26,209 nt of DNA from an uncultured Fretibacterium sp. (GTDB lineage Bacteria; Synergistota; Synergistia; Synergistales; Aminobacteriaceae), in NCBI GenBank assembly GCA_937892105.1, contig CALAUZ010000069.1, positions 1-26,209 of the forward strand, in the 5' to 3' direction. This document shows positions 17,149 to 24,114 of the stretch, piece after piece. The position numbers and the translations under genes are program-made. Numbering within the stretch: the stretch's first letter is position 1; each line of letters starts with the position of its first letter. The notes under the pieces were generated by a model that saw only the letters and a program-made list of their open reading frames with translations, was not told the DNA's origin and ran no database searches.

Positions 17149-17160
17149 CTATTATAATAG
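17149..17160. promoter_or_regulatory. Palindromic bidirectional -10 element between the LmeA-like gene and dnaG
   Basis: CTATTATAATAG is a perfect 12-base palindrome that contains TATAAT on both strands (17153-17158 plus; 17156-17151 minus). No strong -35 box is seen on either side. The dnaG ATG at 17165 is only 6 bases after the plus-strand hexamer. Confidence 0.45.
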
Positions 17161-17164
17161 ATTT

Positions 17165-18871
17165 ATGAAAATTGCAGACCAGATAAAGGCAAAAATCCGA
17201 ATAGAGGACTTAATAGGCCGCCAGATAACATTACGTCCCTCATCACGTGGCTATGCGGGTTCATGCCCATTTCACAAGGACAATAACCCATCATTTCACG
17301 TATACACCGATACGCAGTCATATTACTGTTTTTCGTGCCATGACAGCGGGGATATCTTTGCGTTTACGATGAAGACCAGGAACCTTAGCTACCGTGAAGC
17401 GTTGGAAGTTTTGGCGAATGAGGCAGGAATAGACATAACGAATTATGATGGAGAGAATGCCGGAAGGTCAAAACCATCACGCGATGTTTATGGTGTGTTA
17501 TCACTGGCACAGGAATATTTTGCTTCATGTCTGCGTCAATCGGGAGGAGCAAAAGGCTACCTTCAACAGAGGAAGCTGACACCGGAAGATTTTGGGACAT
17601 TCGGGCTAGGTTATGCGCCGGCATCATGGGACGGGTTATCGCGTTACTTATCGCAGAAGGGGATAGAAGGTCGTGGAGTAATAGAGGCAGGATTGGCGTT
17701 GCAGAATGAGCGCGGAATGTATGACCGTTTCAGGGGACGGATAATGTTTCCTGTGAGGGACGTAGCGGGAAGGATAATAGCGTTTGGAGGGAGGCTCATT
17801 GACGGAGACGGTGCGAAATACATGAACAGCCCTGAGAGCCAGATATACCACAAACGCAGCAATCTCTATCTCCTCAACGCAGCAGGCAGATACATAAGGG
17901 ACAGGCATTACAGCATATTGTGTGAAGGTTACATGGACGCATTGAGGCTGCACAAGAGCGGATTTCGTGAGGCAGTGGCTTCATTGGGAACGTCATTGAC
18001 GGACGAACAGGCCAGGCTGCTGAAAAGGTTTTCCGATGTCTGCTACATATGCTACGATGATGACGAGGCTGGGAAGAATGCGTCATTGCGGGGAATGTAC
18101 ATACTTGCTGAAAACAACCTAGATGTTTATGTTGTAACGCTGCCGGAAGGTAAAGACCCCGACGAGTACCTGTCCTCACACAATCCTGAAGATTTCGCGC
18201 AGGCCATGAAGAATGCAAAGCCGCTAATCCCCTATCACATTGAGCAGTTACGGCCATTATTGGACGACAAGTTACGCAGAAGGTCAGCAATGCGGGAATT
18301 ATGGGAAGGGGTAAGGAAGCTGAACCCAGATATAGTGATGGAATATTTGGGGGACTTATGCGGAGTATTTGGACTTTCAGCGGAAGACATGAGCCGTCAG
18401 ATAATGCAGGGAAAGAAGCTTGAAGCCCCTTCAGCCGTAGTAACACCGCCTGAACCTGTGAACATGCCCGATGAACTTGAAGCGGCATTTTGTGCGTTAC
18501 TGATGAGATACCCGCAATGCCGTCTTGACACGAAGCCTGAAGAACTGGGAAAGTATCTTCACAGTGAATGTGCGGTGGATTGTGCAGAGGCCATACTGTC
18601 ATCGAACCCTGAGAGCCTGAAGACGTTATGGCTTACGTTGGGTGATACTGAAAAGACGGGATTAATCAGCAGGGGAGAAATATTCATAACGCATGTAAAG
18701 GGATTGAGGGGGCGGGAGATATGGAGTCGTGTGAAGGACGGACTTGAAGCTGGAAGGATAAAGGAGAGGACGGAGAAGATACGCTCGATGATGAGGCAGG
18801 GGCGGGCGAGCAAGGAGGAAATGCGGGAACTTTCTGAACTTCTCGGAAGGTTAGGGAAGTTGAAGATATGA
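17165..18871 (+). CDS. dnaG: DNA primase
   Basis: DnaG makes RNA primers at the replication fork. The N-terminal CHC2 zinc finger is complete: C34-P-F-H37 and C55-F-S-C58. The central core has the YLQQRKLTPEDFGTFGLGYA segment, and the TOPRIM domain shows CEGYMDAL (Glu254) and CYDDDEAGK (Asp298-300). The C-terminal domain after about residue 425 is divergent, as usual for the helicase-binding part. The length (568) is typical. There is no Shine-Dalgarno before the ATG and no other start is possible upstream, so the mRNA may be leaderless. rpoD, often next to dnaG, is not here. Its last 188 bases overlap the antisense apbE frame. Confidence 0.93.
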   Translation: MKIADQIKAKIRIEDLIGRQITLRPSSRGYAGSCPFHKDNNPSFHVYTDTQSYYCFSCHDSGDIFAFTMKTRNLSYREALEVLANEAGIDITNYDGENAGRSKPSRDVYGVLSLAQEYFASCLRQSGGAKGYLQQRKLTPEDFGTFGLGYAPASWDGLSRYLSQKGIEGRGVIEAGLALQNERGMYDRFRGRIMFPVRDVAGRIIAFGGRLIDGDGAKYMNSPESQIYHKRSNLYLLNAAGRYIRDRHYSILCEGYMDALRLHKSGFREAVASLGTSLTDEQARLLKRFSDVCYICYDDDEAGKNASLRGMYILAENNLDVYVVTLPEGKDPDEYLSSHNPEDFAQAMKNAKPLIPYHIEQLRPLLDDKLRRRSAMRELWEGVRKLNPDIVMEYLGDLCGVFGLSAEDMSRQIMQGKKLEAPSAVVTPPEPVNMPDELEAAFCALLMRYPQCRLDTKPEELGKYLHSECAVDCAEAILSSNPESLKTLWLTLGDTEKTGLISRGEIFITHVKGLRGREIWSRVKDGLEAGRIKERTEKIRSMMRQGRASKEEMRELSELLGRLGKLKI

Positions 18872-19856
18872 CGGCAGAGATAGTGTTTCTTAGGTTATCG
18901 GTGGCGGTAATGCCATCATGTGAGATGAATATAACGCCTGGAACATTCTCCATCGCAGACAGAACGTTGAATGCCTCGTCAACGCCAGAAATCATGAACG
19001 CTGTAGCCAGACCATCAGCCAGAGAGCCATCTGGAGTAATGACTGTAACGGAGAGCAAATCACTCATAATGCTGTTGCCTGTTTTAGTGTCGAAGAAGTG
19101 GGAATACTTTTTGCCATCAACGGTCTTGAAACGCTCATAGCTGCCCGACGTAATGACAGCGCAATCATGGACATCGAGTACGAGAGCCGGTGAACCATAA
19201 GGCTCTAAGGGATTACGAACCCCAATACGCCAATTACTGCCATCAGTTTTCTTCCCTACAGCATAAACATTGCCGCCCAAATCAATCATAGCCGACTGAA
19301 CGCCCTTACTTTTTAGCAAATCCGCAATCTTCTCTGACGCAAACCCTTTAGCGATACCCCCCAAGTCGAGAACGCAGCCGTTATGTTTGAGGAAGACAGT
19401 ATCGCCGGAAATTTGGAGGTTATCAATAGCAGAGAGTTTTACGGCTTCATCGAGGCTTTGAGGGGAAGGGATAGAATTATCCTGACGATTAATTTTCCAT
19501 AGCCTAGTAACTGAGCCTATGAGGGGGTTAAACACGCCGTGAGTTAAGTCATGAAGCCTTACGGAATGACGAATAACCTCTACCGTATCATCATGTACTT
19601 TGAGGGGCTTAATTCCTGCATTGGAATTAATCATGGAAATGTCGGACGATGGGTTATACATGGAAAGGGAATTATCGAGTTGCTGAAGGAGGCTATAAGC
19701 GTCATCAACAGCGTTAATGCCGAAGGAAGTAATACGAATGATAGTATTCATAGCCTGTCCAATGTGAGTAAATTCTTTGTCATCAATATTTCTGATGTAA
19801 AGCGACAACAGTCCAGCAAAGACCAGTAGTATAGCCGGAAAAAATCTATGCTTCAT
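18684..19856 (-). CDS. apbE: FAD:protein FMN transferase, ApbE
   Basis: ApbE attaches FMN through a phosphoester bond to Thr/Ser of flavoproteins, such as Rnf/Nqr subunits, on the outer face of the inner membrane. The N-terminus is a single membrane anchor (FFPAILLVFAGLLSLYI) without a lipoprotein Cys. The catalytic domain shows DLGGIAKGFASEKIADLL, the DLGGNVYAVGKK segment, ITSGSYERF and DGLATAFMISG. The expected domain ends near residue 325; a further 60 or so Ser/Pro-rich residues run antisense into dnaG and look unlike a domain. The start at 19856 follows AAAGGAG; the frame is open to 20078 but that part is antisense to the ROK gene and unlikely. Confidence 0.9.
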   Translation of the reverse strand: MKHRFFPAILLVFAGLLSLYIRNIDDKEFTHIGQAMNTIIRITSFGINAVDDAYSLLQQLDNSLSMYNPSSDISMINSNAGIKPLKVHDDTVEVIRHSVRLHDLTHGVFNPLIGSVTRLWKINRQDNSIPSPQSLDEAVKLSAIDNLQISGDTVFLKHNGCVLDLGGIAKGFASEKIADLLKSKGVQSAMIDLGGNVYAVGKKTDGSNWRIGVRNPLEPYGSPALVLDVHDCAVITSGSYERFKTVDGKKYSHFFDTKTGNSIMSDLLSVTVITPDGSLADGLATAFMISGVDEAFNVLSAMENVPGVIFISHDGITATDNLRNTISAVISSTSLTFREVQKVPAFPPCSPAPASSSSVSSPSSPLSFQLQVRPSHDSISPAPSIPLHAL

Positions 19857-19886
19857 AAAAATTATTCTCCTTTGCGATGATGATGA

Positions 19887-19893
19887 TATTATA
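19887..19893. promoter_or_regulatory. Overlapping divergent -10 boxes between apbE and the ROK gene
   Basis: TATTAT on the plus strand (19887-19892) overlaps TATAAT on the minus strand (19893-19888). The two starts are 62 bases apart, so a shared symmetrical promoter core is plausible. No clear -35 boxes are seen. Confidence 0.3.
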
Positions 19894-19918
19894 TAGCGTA
19901 AAAGGAGCTGAATGAAGA

Positions 19919-20836
19919 ATGAAATACTACGCAGGAATAGACATTGGAGGAACGAACATAAAGACTTGCATAATAGACGAGGCAGGCCAAATTCTGAGTG
20001 AGGACAGCATACCAACGGGGGCCGGCCGTCCGCAGGAAACGGTATTGAAGGACATAATATCGAGTGTGAGAACGTCAATATCGCGTGCAGGAGTATCGCC
20101 TGTAGCCGCAGGAATGGGAACGCCTGGATTAATTGACAGTGAAGCAGGGGTAGTCATCTACAACAATAACTTGGGCTGGAGAGAATTTGATGTTGCGCCA
20201 AAGATGTCGAAAGCGTTGAACATACCGGTAACGTTGGAGAATGATGCAGACGCTGCGGCATTAGGAGAAGTAGTAGCGGGTTGTGCAAAGGGAGCTAGAA
20301 GCGCGATGATAATAACGCTGGGGACTGGGGTAGGTTCAGGGTATGTAGTGGAAGGCAAGATAGTGAGGGGCTGTGAATTTGGGCACATGGTAATCTCGTA
20401 TGGAGGCCGTGAATGCACGTGTGGGAGGAAGGGTTGTTTTGAGGCGTATTGTTCAGCGACTGGGCTGATAAACATGACGCGAGAGATGATAGCGTCAAAC
20501 CCTAATGGGATAACGGCTGGAATAGCGGAACGTGAAGGTACTGTAAGCGGACACACGGTATTTGACGGAGCAGAAAACGGTGATGCAGACGCGGTGAACC
20601 TGATAGATGAATACACGAGCTATTTGGCGTGTGGATTGGCGAACCTTGCCAACGGATTACAGCCGGAAGTGATAGGAATAGGCGGAGGAATAGGGAAGCA
20701 GGGAGAGAGATTACTTGCTCCATTGCGCAAGAAGGTGAACGATGAAATCTACAAAGGAATGACACCGCCTCGAATTGTGAGCTGTACGTTAGGGTACAAG
20801 GCGGGATTGATAGGGGCAGGTATGGCGGCGAAGTAG
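19919..20836 (+). CDS. ROK-family sugar kinase, probable glucokinase
   Basis: The protein (305 residues) has the ATP-binding DIGGTN motif (residues 8-13), LENDADAAALGE with the catalytic Asp, GTGVGSG, and the ROK zinc site: His156 with Cys166, Cys168 and Cys173 in GGRECTCGRKGCFEAY. There is no N-terminal helix-turn-helix, so it is a kinase rather than a ROK repressor. Such proteins phosphorylate glucose or another hexose/N-acetylhexosamine; the substrate cannot be fixed by sequence alone, glucose being most common. AAAGGAG at 19901-19907 lies a little far (11 bases) from the ATG. Confidence 0.88.
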   Translation: MKYYAGIDIGGTNIKTCIIDEAGQILSEDSIPTGAGRPQETVLKDIISSVRTSISRAGVSPVAAGMGTPGLIDSEAGVVIYNNNLGWREFDVAPKMSKALNIPVTLENDADAAALGEVVAGCAKGARSAMIITLGTGVGSGYVVEGKIVRGCEFGHMVISYGGRECTCGRKGCFEAYCSATGLINMTREMIASNPNGITAGIAEREGTVSGHTVFDGAENGDADAVNLIDEYTSYLACGLANLANGLQPEVIGIGGGIGKQGERLLAPLRKKVNDEIYKGMTPPRIVSCTLGYKAGLIGAGMAAK

Positions 20837-20874
20837 CGAGACAGTACAATGGACTGTGTATAGCTGAGAAGAAA

Positions 20875-20926
20875 GCCTTACAAACTCCCTTTAGGCATAG
20901 GGAAAGTTTATGCTGTAATATAAGGC
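20875..20926 (+). promoter_or_regulatory. Stem-loop between the ROK gene and sbcD
   Basis: GCCTTA (20875-20880) pairs with TAAGGC (20921-20926). Inside, AAACT-CCCT (20882-20890) pairs with AGGG-AA-AGTTT (20899-20909) around an 8-base loop. AGGCATA occurs twice (20893-20899 and 20923-20929). No T-run follows, so a simple terminator is unlikely; it could be a leader or a processing site. Confidence 0.3.
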
Positions 20927-20947
20927 ATAAAGACCAACAAAGGGAGC

Positions 20948-22192
20948 GTGAAGTATTTGCGCATACTCCACACATCAGACTGGCACACGGGACGAAAACT
21001 CAAGGAACGCAGCAGGCTTGAAGAGTTCGGGCAGTTCTTTGCGTGGCTTGAAGACATAATCATAAATGAACATATTGACGCTCTAATAGTGTCAGGGGAT
21101 ATATTCGACAACACAGCACCATCACCAAAGGCTCAGGAGCTTTATTACTCGTTTCTGGGCAGGCTCTCAAATTCACCATGCAGACACGCTGTCATAATCT
21201 CCGGCAATCACGACTCCGCAATATTCATTGACGCTCCATCGGAAATCATGAAACATTGCAGGGTTCACGTTGTTGGCAGGACATGTGATAATCCTGCTGA
21301 CGAAGTTATTACCCTCACTGACGCAGAAGGAAATCCAGAATTAATCGTTTGCGCCGTACCCTACCTTCACGATAAGGACATACGCATTGTAAAGGCCGAT
21401 GATGATCCAGGCGACATTGAGAGGGCGTTGAAGTCAGGAATAATGAGGCATTACGCGGAAGTTACAGGACATGCGCGGGAATTAAGGGGGGCTTCCAACG
21501 TTCCAATAATCGCAATGGGACATCTCTTTCTTGAACATGGCATGACGCTTGAAGATGAAGGAGTACGTTCGCTGTATGTTGGGACGGCTGTAAAGGTAGG
21601 CACCGATATTTTCCCGGAGGACATAGCATATACTGCACTTGGTCATCTGCATTCACCGCAACACATAGGCCGCGAGAATATACGTTACAGCGGCTCTCCA
21701 ATAGCAATGACGTTTGGTGAAGCGTCAGGGCGCAAATCTGTCAGCATTGTTGAACTTGAAGGACGTAACTTTGCCGGTGTCAGGGAAATTACTGTTCCTG
21801 TGTTTCAGAGGTTAGAGAGATTAAGCGGGACAATTCAGGAGATTGAAAACGGGATAATTTCGTTGGGACATGAGGGTATCTCAGTATGGCTTGAAGTTAC
21901 GTACACTGGGAGCGAGGCAATAGGGGATTTGCAGGAGAGGTTTGAAGATTGCGCGAAAGTTTTTCCCAACATTGACATTCTCAGCGTAAGGGACGAGGGA
22001 AGCAGCAATATTGAGGCAGGAGGAACAGGGATATTCGGCGGAAAGAGCCTGGATAATGTTTCGCCGGAGGGAATGTTCAGGTATCTCATGGACAGCAAAG
22101 ATATACCGAAAGGTCAGCGAGATGTATTCATGAAAATGTACATGGAGATACTTCACGGGATAAGGACAGGGGATAATGATACTGTACAATGA
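20948..22192 (+). CDS. sbcD: SbcD-type DNA exonuclease subunit
   Basis: SbcD is the Mre11-like nuclease that with the SbcC ATPase cuts hairpins and blocked DNA ends. The metallophosphoesterase motifs are complete: DWH (Asp11, His13), GDIFD (about 50-54), GNHD (about 86-89), MGH (about 191) and GHLH (about 229), followed by the capping domain. The length (414) is normal. The GTG start at 20948 follows AAAGGGAG. The partner sbcC is usually directly downstream but is missing here; the next 680 bases hold no large gene. Confidence 0.93.
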   Translation: MKYLRILHTSDWHTGRKLKERSRLEEFGQFFAWLEDIIINEHIDALIVSGDIFDNTAPSPKAQELYYSFLGRLSNSPCRHAVIISGNHDSAIFIDAPSEIMKHCRVHVVGRTCDNPADEVITLTDAEGNPELIVCAVPYLHDKDIRIVKADDDPGDIERALKSGIMRHYAEVTGHARELRGASNVPIIAMGHLFLEHGMTLEDEGVRSLYVGTAVKVGTDIFPEDIAYTALGHLHSPQHIGRENIRYSGSPIAMTFGEASGRKSVSIVELEGRNFAGVREITVPVFQRLERLSGTIQEIENGIISLGHEGISVWLEVTYTGSEAIGDLQERFEDCAKVFPNIDILSVRDEGSSNIEAGGTGIFGGKSLDNVSPEGMFRYLMDSKDIPKGQRDVFMKMYMEILHGIRTGDNDTVQ

Positions 22193-22238
22193 AACTGTAT
22201 AAAATGTACAAGAAAAATAGACAGGAGGATACAGTATC
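22178..22238. repeat. Nine-base inverted repeat at the sbcD end
   Basis: GATACTGTA (22178-22186, within the last codons of sbcD) and TACAGTATC (22230-22238) are perfect inverted copies 43 bases apart. TGTACA occurs at 22183-22188 and 22206-22211 inside. Confidence 0.4.
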
Positions 22239-22589
22239 AAGGGACAGACCGATCCGTCGCGTTGAACCATTTCTATGTGGGATACGGAGATAGATTTCCC
22301 AAAGTAGCATAGAAAAACAGCCCTTACACAGTCTTGTGGACAGACCAGTCGCGCTTTGGAATTGTCCACCTTCGCTCCTAAAAACGCGACACAGGGGAAA
22401 ATGATAATGAGATGATATCGACTTTCTCCTTGGGAAGCAATCCGGGAGATGATAAACACGGTGAGGGAACAGTCCCGTGACTGATGATTGCATCAGGATG
22501 CTTGATTTCCTCCTGGCTCTAGGGCTTCGCCGATAACCACAATGAAAAAAGCCTTTGTATCGCTTTTGAAATCGAACATCTGTGGTCAA
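22193..22589. other. Gene-free, strongly self-complementary region; candidate structured RNA of unknown strand
   Basis: No credible coding frame is present. Several long pairings are: TTCTATG/CATAGAA (22271-22277 with 22308-22314) with inner GGGA/TCCC; GTGGACA/TGTCCAC (22336-22342 with 22363-22369); CACGG/CCGTG (22457-22461 with 22475-22479); ACCACA/TGTGGT (22536-22541 with 22581-22586) with inner AAAAGC/GCTTTT. GGACAGACC occurs twice (22242 and 22338), each copy closely followed by GTCGCG, and CGCGAC at 22385 could pair with either. A 28-codon minus-strand frame (22493-22579) is too short to judge. It could be a regulatory RNA, a non-autonomous element or a decayed mobile element. Confidence 0.35.
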
Positions 22590-22732
22590 AAGATAATCGC
22601 ACCCAGTATATATAGCACAGGTCGCATATGTCGCATCTTCGTAGGATTATTGTAGCCCATGATTTCCCGAACCTTATCTTGAAGTTCCTCTCTTGGACGA
22701 TTGAATCGACAATTGTTCGTATATAATTTCAT
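22586..22732 (-). CDS. Possible 48-residue small protein
   Basis: A short frame begins MKLYTNNCRFNRPREELQ and ends with a hydrophobic tail, LYILGAIIF. A GAGAGAAGG stretch lies upstream of the ATG. The surrounding 22590-22875 is AT-rich and otherwise holds no gene, only a GGGTATACCC palindrome (22767-22776) and a run of nine A (22791-22799). No family is recognised; it may be chance. Confidence 0.2.
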   Translation of the reverse strand: MKLYTNNCRFNRPREELQDKVREIMGYNNPTKMRHMRPVLYILGAIIF

Positions 22733-22875
22733 TCAGCTTTCGCCTTCTCTCGGGAAACCATAAGATGGGTATACCCCACCTAGTTTATTCAAAAAAAAAC
22801 CGATAATCCTCGTAATTTTTCAAGGGGTTTCACCGAATTGTCATCAAAAATAAATAGACTAGAATCAGCATCTTT

Positions 22876-23322
22876 TTAAAGAGAAAAACACAAAACTGAT
22901 GTACTATAAATAAAAAATTCGGGAGCATTACCACACTCAGCCACACCTCCGACACTCTTGCTCCCATTCCTCTTTCGTCTGAGGTCATCTCTGATACTGT
23001 CGGCAATTCCCGGCAATGCGTCAGCGCGGTCATTCGTTACCATAGTGTAGGCTTCCATGCGGGAATATCCATCGTCCATAAGGCTGGCGGCTTCATCATC
23101 GCGTCCAGACTGTATCCATTGACGCTGTGATTTTTGGAGTTCTGCGAATACGTTTTTGGGCAGGGACTTTTTGAGGCGTGTCCATACTTGGGAGAGTTTT
23201 TTGTCTGCGCGGGCAAAATCTGCACTGCTCTTCTTCATTCTGAGGTACTCCGAGTCAGTGAGAGAAAATGCCGGAGCTGTCAGCAACAGTATCAACGCAA
23301 AAGCTGAGATTAAACGTTTCAT
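22876..23322 (-). CDS. Small exported protein with LprI-like (DUF1311) domain
   Basis: A signal peptide (MKRLISAFALILLLTAPAFS) is followed by a helical domain of about 85 residues with the pattern ADKKLSQVWTRLKKSL and QRQWIQSGRDDEA, which is the DUF1311/LprI N-terminal signature (conserved Q-R-x-W near the end of a helix). LprI of mycobacteria is a lysozyme inhibitor; for most relatives the role is not known. The conserved second Cys-based parts are not seen. The last 25 residues (from about 124) do not look like the family and lie in AT-rich DNA, so the 3' end may be altered. AAGGAGG precedes the ATG. Confidence 0.65.
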   Translation of the reverse strand: MKRLISAFALILLLTAPAFSLTDSEYLRMKKSSADFARADKKLSQVWTRLKKSLPKNVFAELQKSQRQWIQSGRDDEAASLMDDGYSRMEAYTMVTNDRADALPGIADSIRDDLRRKRNGSKSVGGVAECGNAPEFFIYSTSVLCFSL

Positions 23323-23359
23323 GTAAAATCCTCCTTAACATATGATTGATAATGCGGAT

Positions 23360-23365
23360 ATTATA
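23360..23365 (-). promoter_or_regulatory. Possible -10 box of the LprI-like gene
   Basis: TATAAT is read on the minus strand 37 bases upstream of the ATG at 23322. No matching -35 box is seen. Confidence 0.3.
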
Positions 23366-23412
23366 CATGTATGAATAATACGGTGATATAATGATAAAAA
23401 TTTTAAGCAGAA

Positions 23413-23438
23413 GGTAGTATTGACTATACTACACTACC
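23413..23438. repeat. Short overlapping inverted repeats in the intergenic region
   Basis: GGTAGT (23413-23418) pairs with ACTACC (23433-23438), while GTAGTA (23414-23419) can also pair with TACTAC (23427-23432). The rest of 23323-23552 is AT-rich and has no gene that I can see. It may be an operator or chance. Confidence 0.3.
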
Positions 23439-23552
23439 TGTACAGCCTGTAAAGCAAGAAAGGGTAGCATTCTATCAGTAACTTTAGCTGTTTATAGGCT
23501 TAAGCTGTGGATTCGTTACCTTACGTCTTATATCCACCAAATGATAACAATG

Positions 23553-23952
23553 TTAATCCATCGTCCATCTAAGCAAATATTCCTTCAGTCTGTCGAAAAA
23601 CTGCATAACTACCACCAGTACCATAACCATGAACAGAAAGCCTCCCCACGCATGGTCATACAAACTGAAATCCGTATACTTCTTCAACAAAAAAACCCAT
23701 TCCATACCGCGAACCATACATTTCCGCATAAACCAGCATAACAAGTGTTAGGGATATTGCTATTGACGGTATCATCATGCCAAGAGAGGCCAGCAAATTC
23801 GGAAGCATAACGTCCCGGTTCTTTGTGAATGCTTTGACTATTGCGCTGACTTTAGGGAATAGAAAAGGGTTCAACAAATTGTTCTCAGTCGCACAATAAT
23901 ACAGCACTCCCAATCCCAGAAGTATTAACGCTCCCGCAAATTTACCAGCCAT
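23553..23952 (-). pseudogene. Remnant of a NitT/TauT/SsuC-type ABC transporter permease
   Basis: The first frame (23952 down to about 23695) has the N-terminal part of such permeases, with NPFLFPKVSAIVKAF and LLASLGMMIPSIAISLTLVML, and then jumps directly to the late motif YAEMYGSRYGMGFF. About 120 residues of the central permease domain, including the EAA-type loop, are missing (family length about 250). The rest, LLKKYTDFSLYDHAWGGFLF to the end at LLRWTMD, is in another frame; the shift falls at a run of seven T (minus strand; 23690-23696) and is restored by removing one T. Two independent lesions mean a dead gene, although the homopolymer shift alone could be a sequencing error. No partner ATPase gene is nearby. 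Confidence 0.8.
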
Positions 23953-23973
23953 CTCCTCATGATTGTTTACACC

Positions 23974-24114
23974 CTAGATGTTGTCGTTCTCGTCAAAGGA
24001 CTTCTGCATGGCTGAGTAAAATTCAGGGTCTTCATGGCCGTATTCTTCCGTTGCTTCCTTGAGTGCCTGCGCGTAAATCTCCGTATTGGCACTTATTTTC
24101 TGCCTTTGACCCAT
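23974..24114 (-). CDS. Small ORF of 46 residues between the TerA-like gene and the permease remnant
   Basis: The frame starts at an ATG overlapping the end of the TerA-like gene by 22 bases and ends 21 bases before the permease remnant. It is charged and helical (ISANTEIYAQALKEATEEYG, EDPEFYSAMQKSFDEND). It could be a real small protein coupled to the ter genes, or the last codons of a lost gene, for example the substrate-binding protein of the decayed transporter. I recognise no family. Confidence 0.35.
   Translation of the reverse strand: MGQRQKISANTEIYAQALKEATEEYGHEDPEFYSAMQKSFDENDNI

Noticed and set aside
19857..20078. N-terminal extension of ApbE
   Set aside because: It is antisense to the ROK kinase start; the membrane anchor with AAAGGAG begins at 19856.
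21881..22589. Minus-strand frames of 153-192 codons downstream of sbcD
   Set aside because: They run through the antisense of sbcD or the structured block, show no domain features and contain many Cys/His/Arg without pattern.
22767..22799. GGGTATACCC palindrome and nearby A9 run as a terminator
   Set aside because: The palindrome has no loop and is separated from the homopolymer by 14 bases on the wrong side for a plus-strand terminator, and it cannot form a good stem before the T-run on the minus strand.
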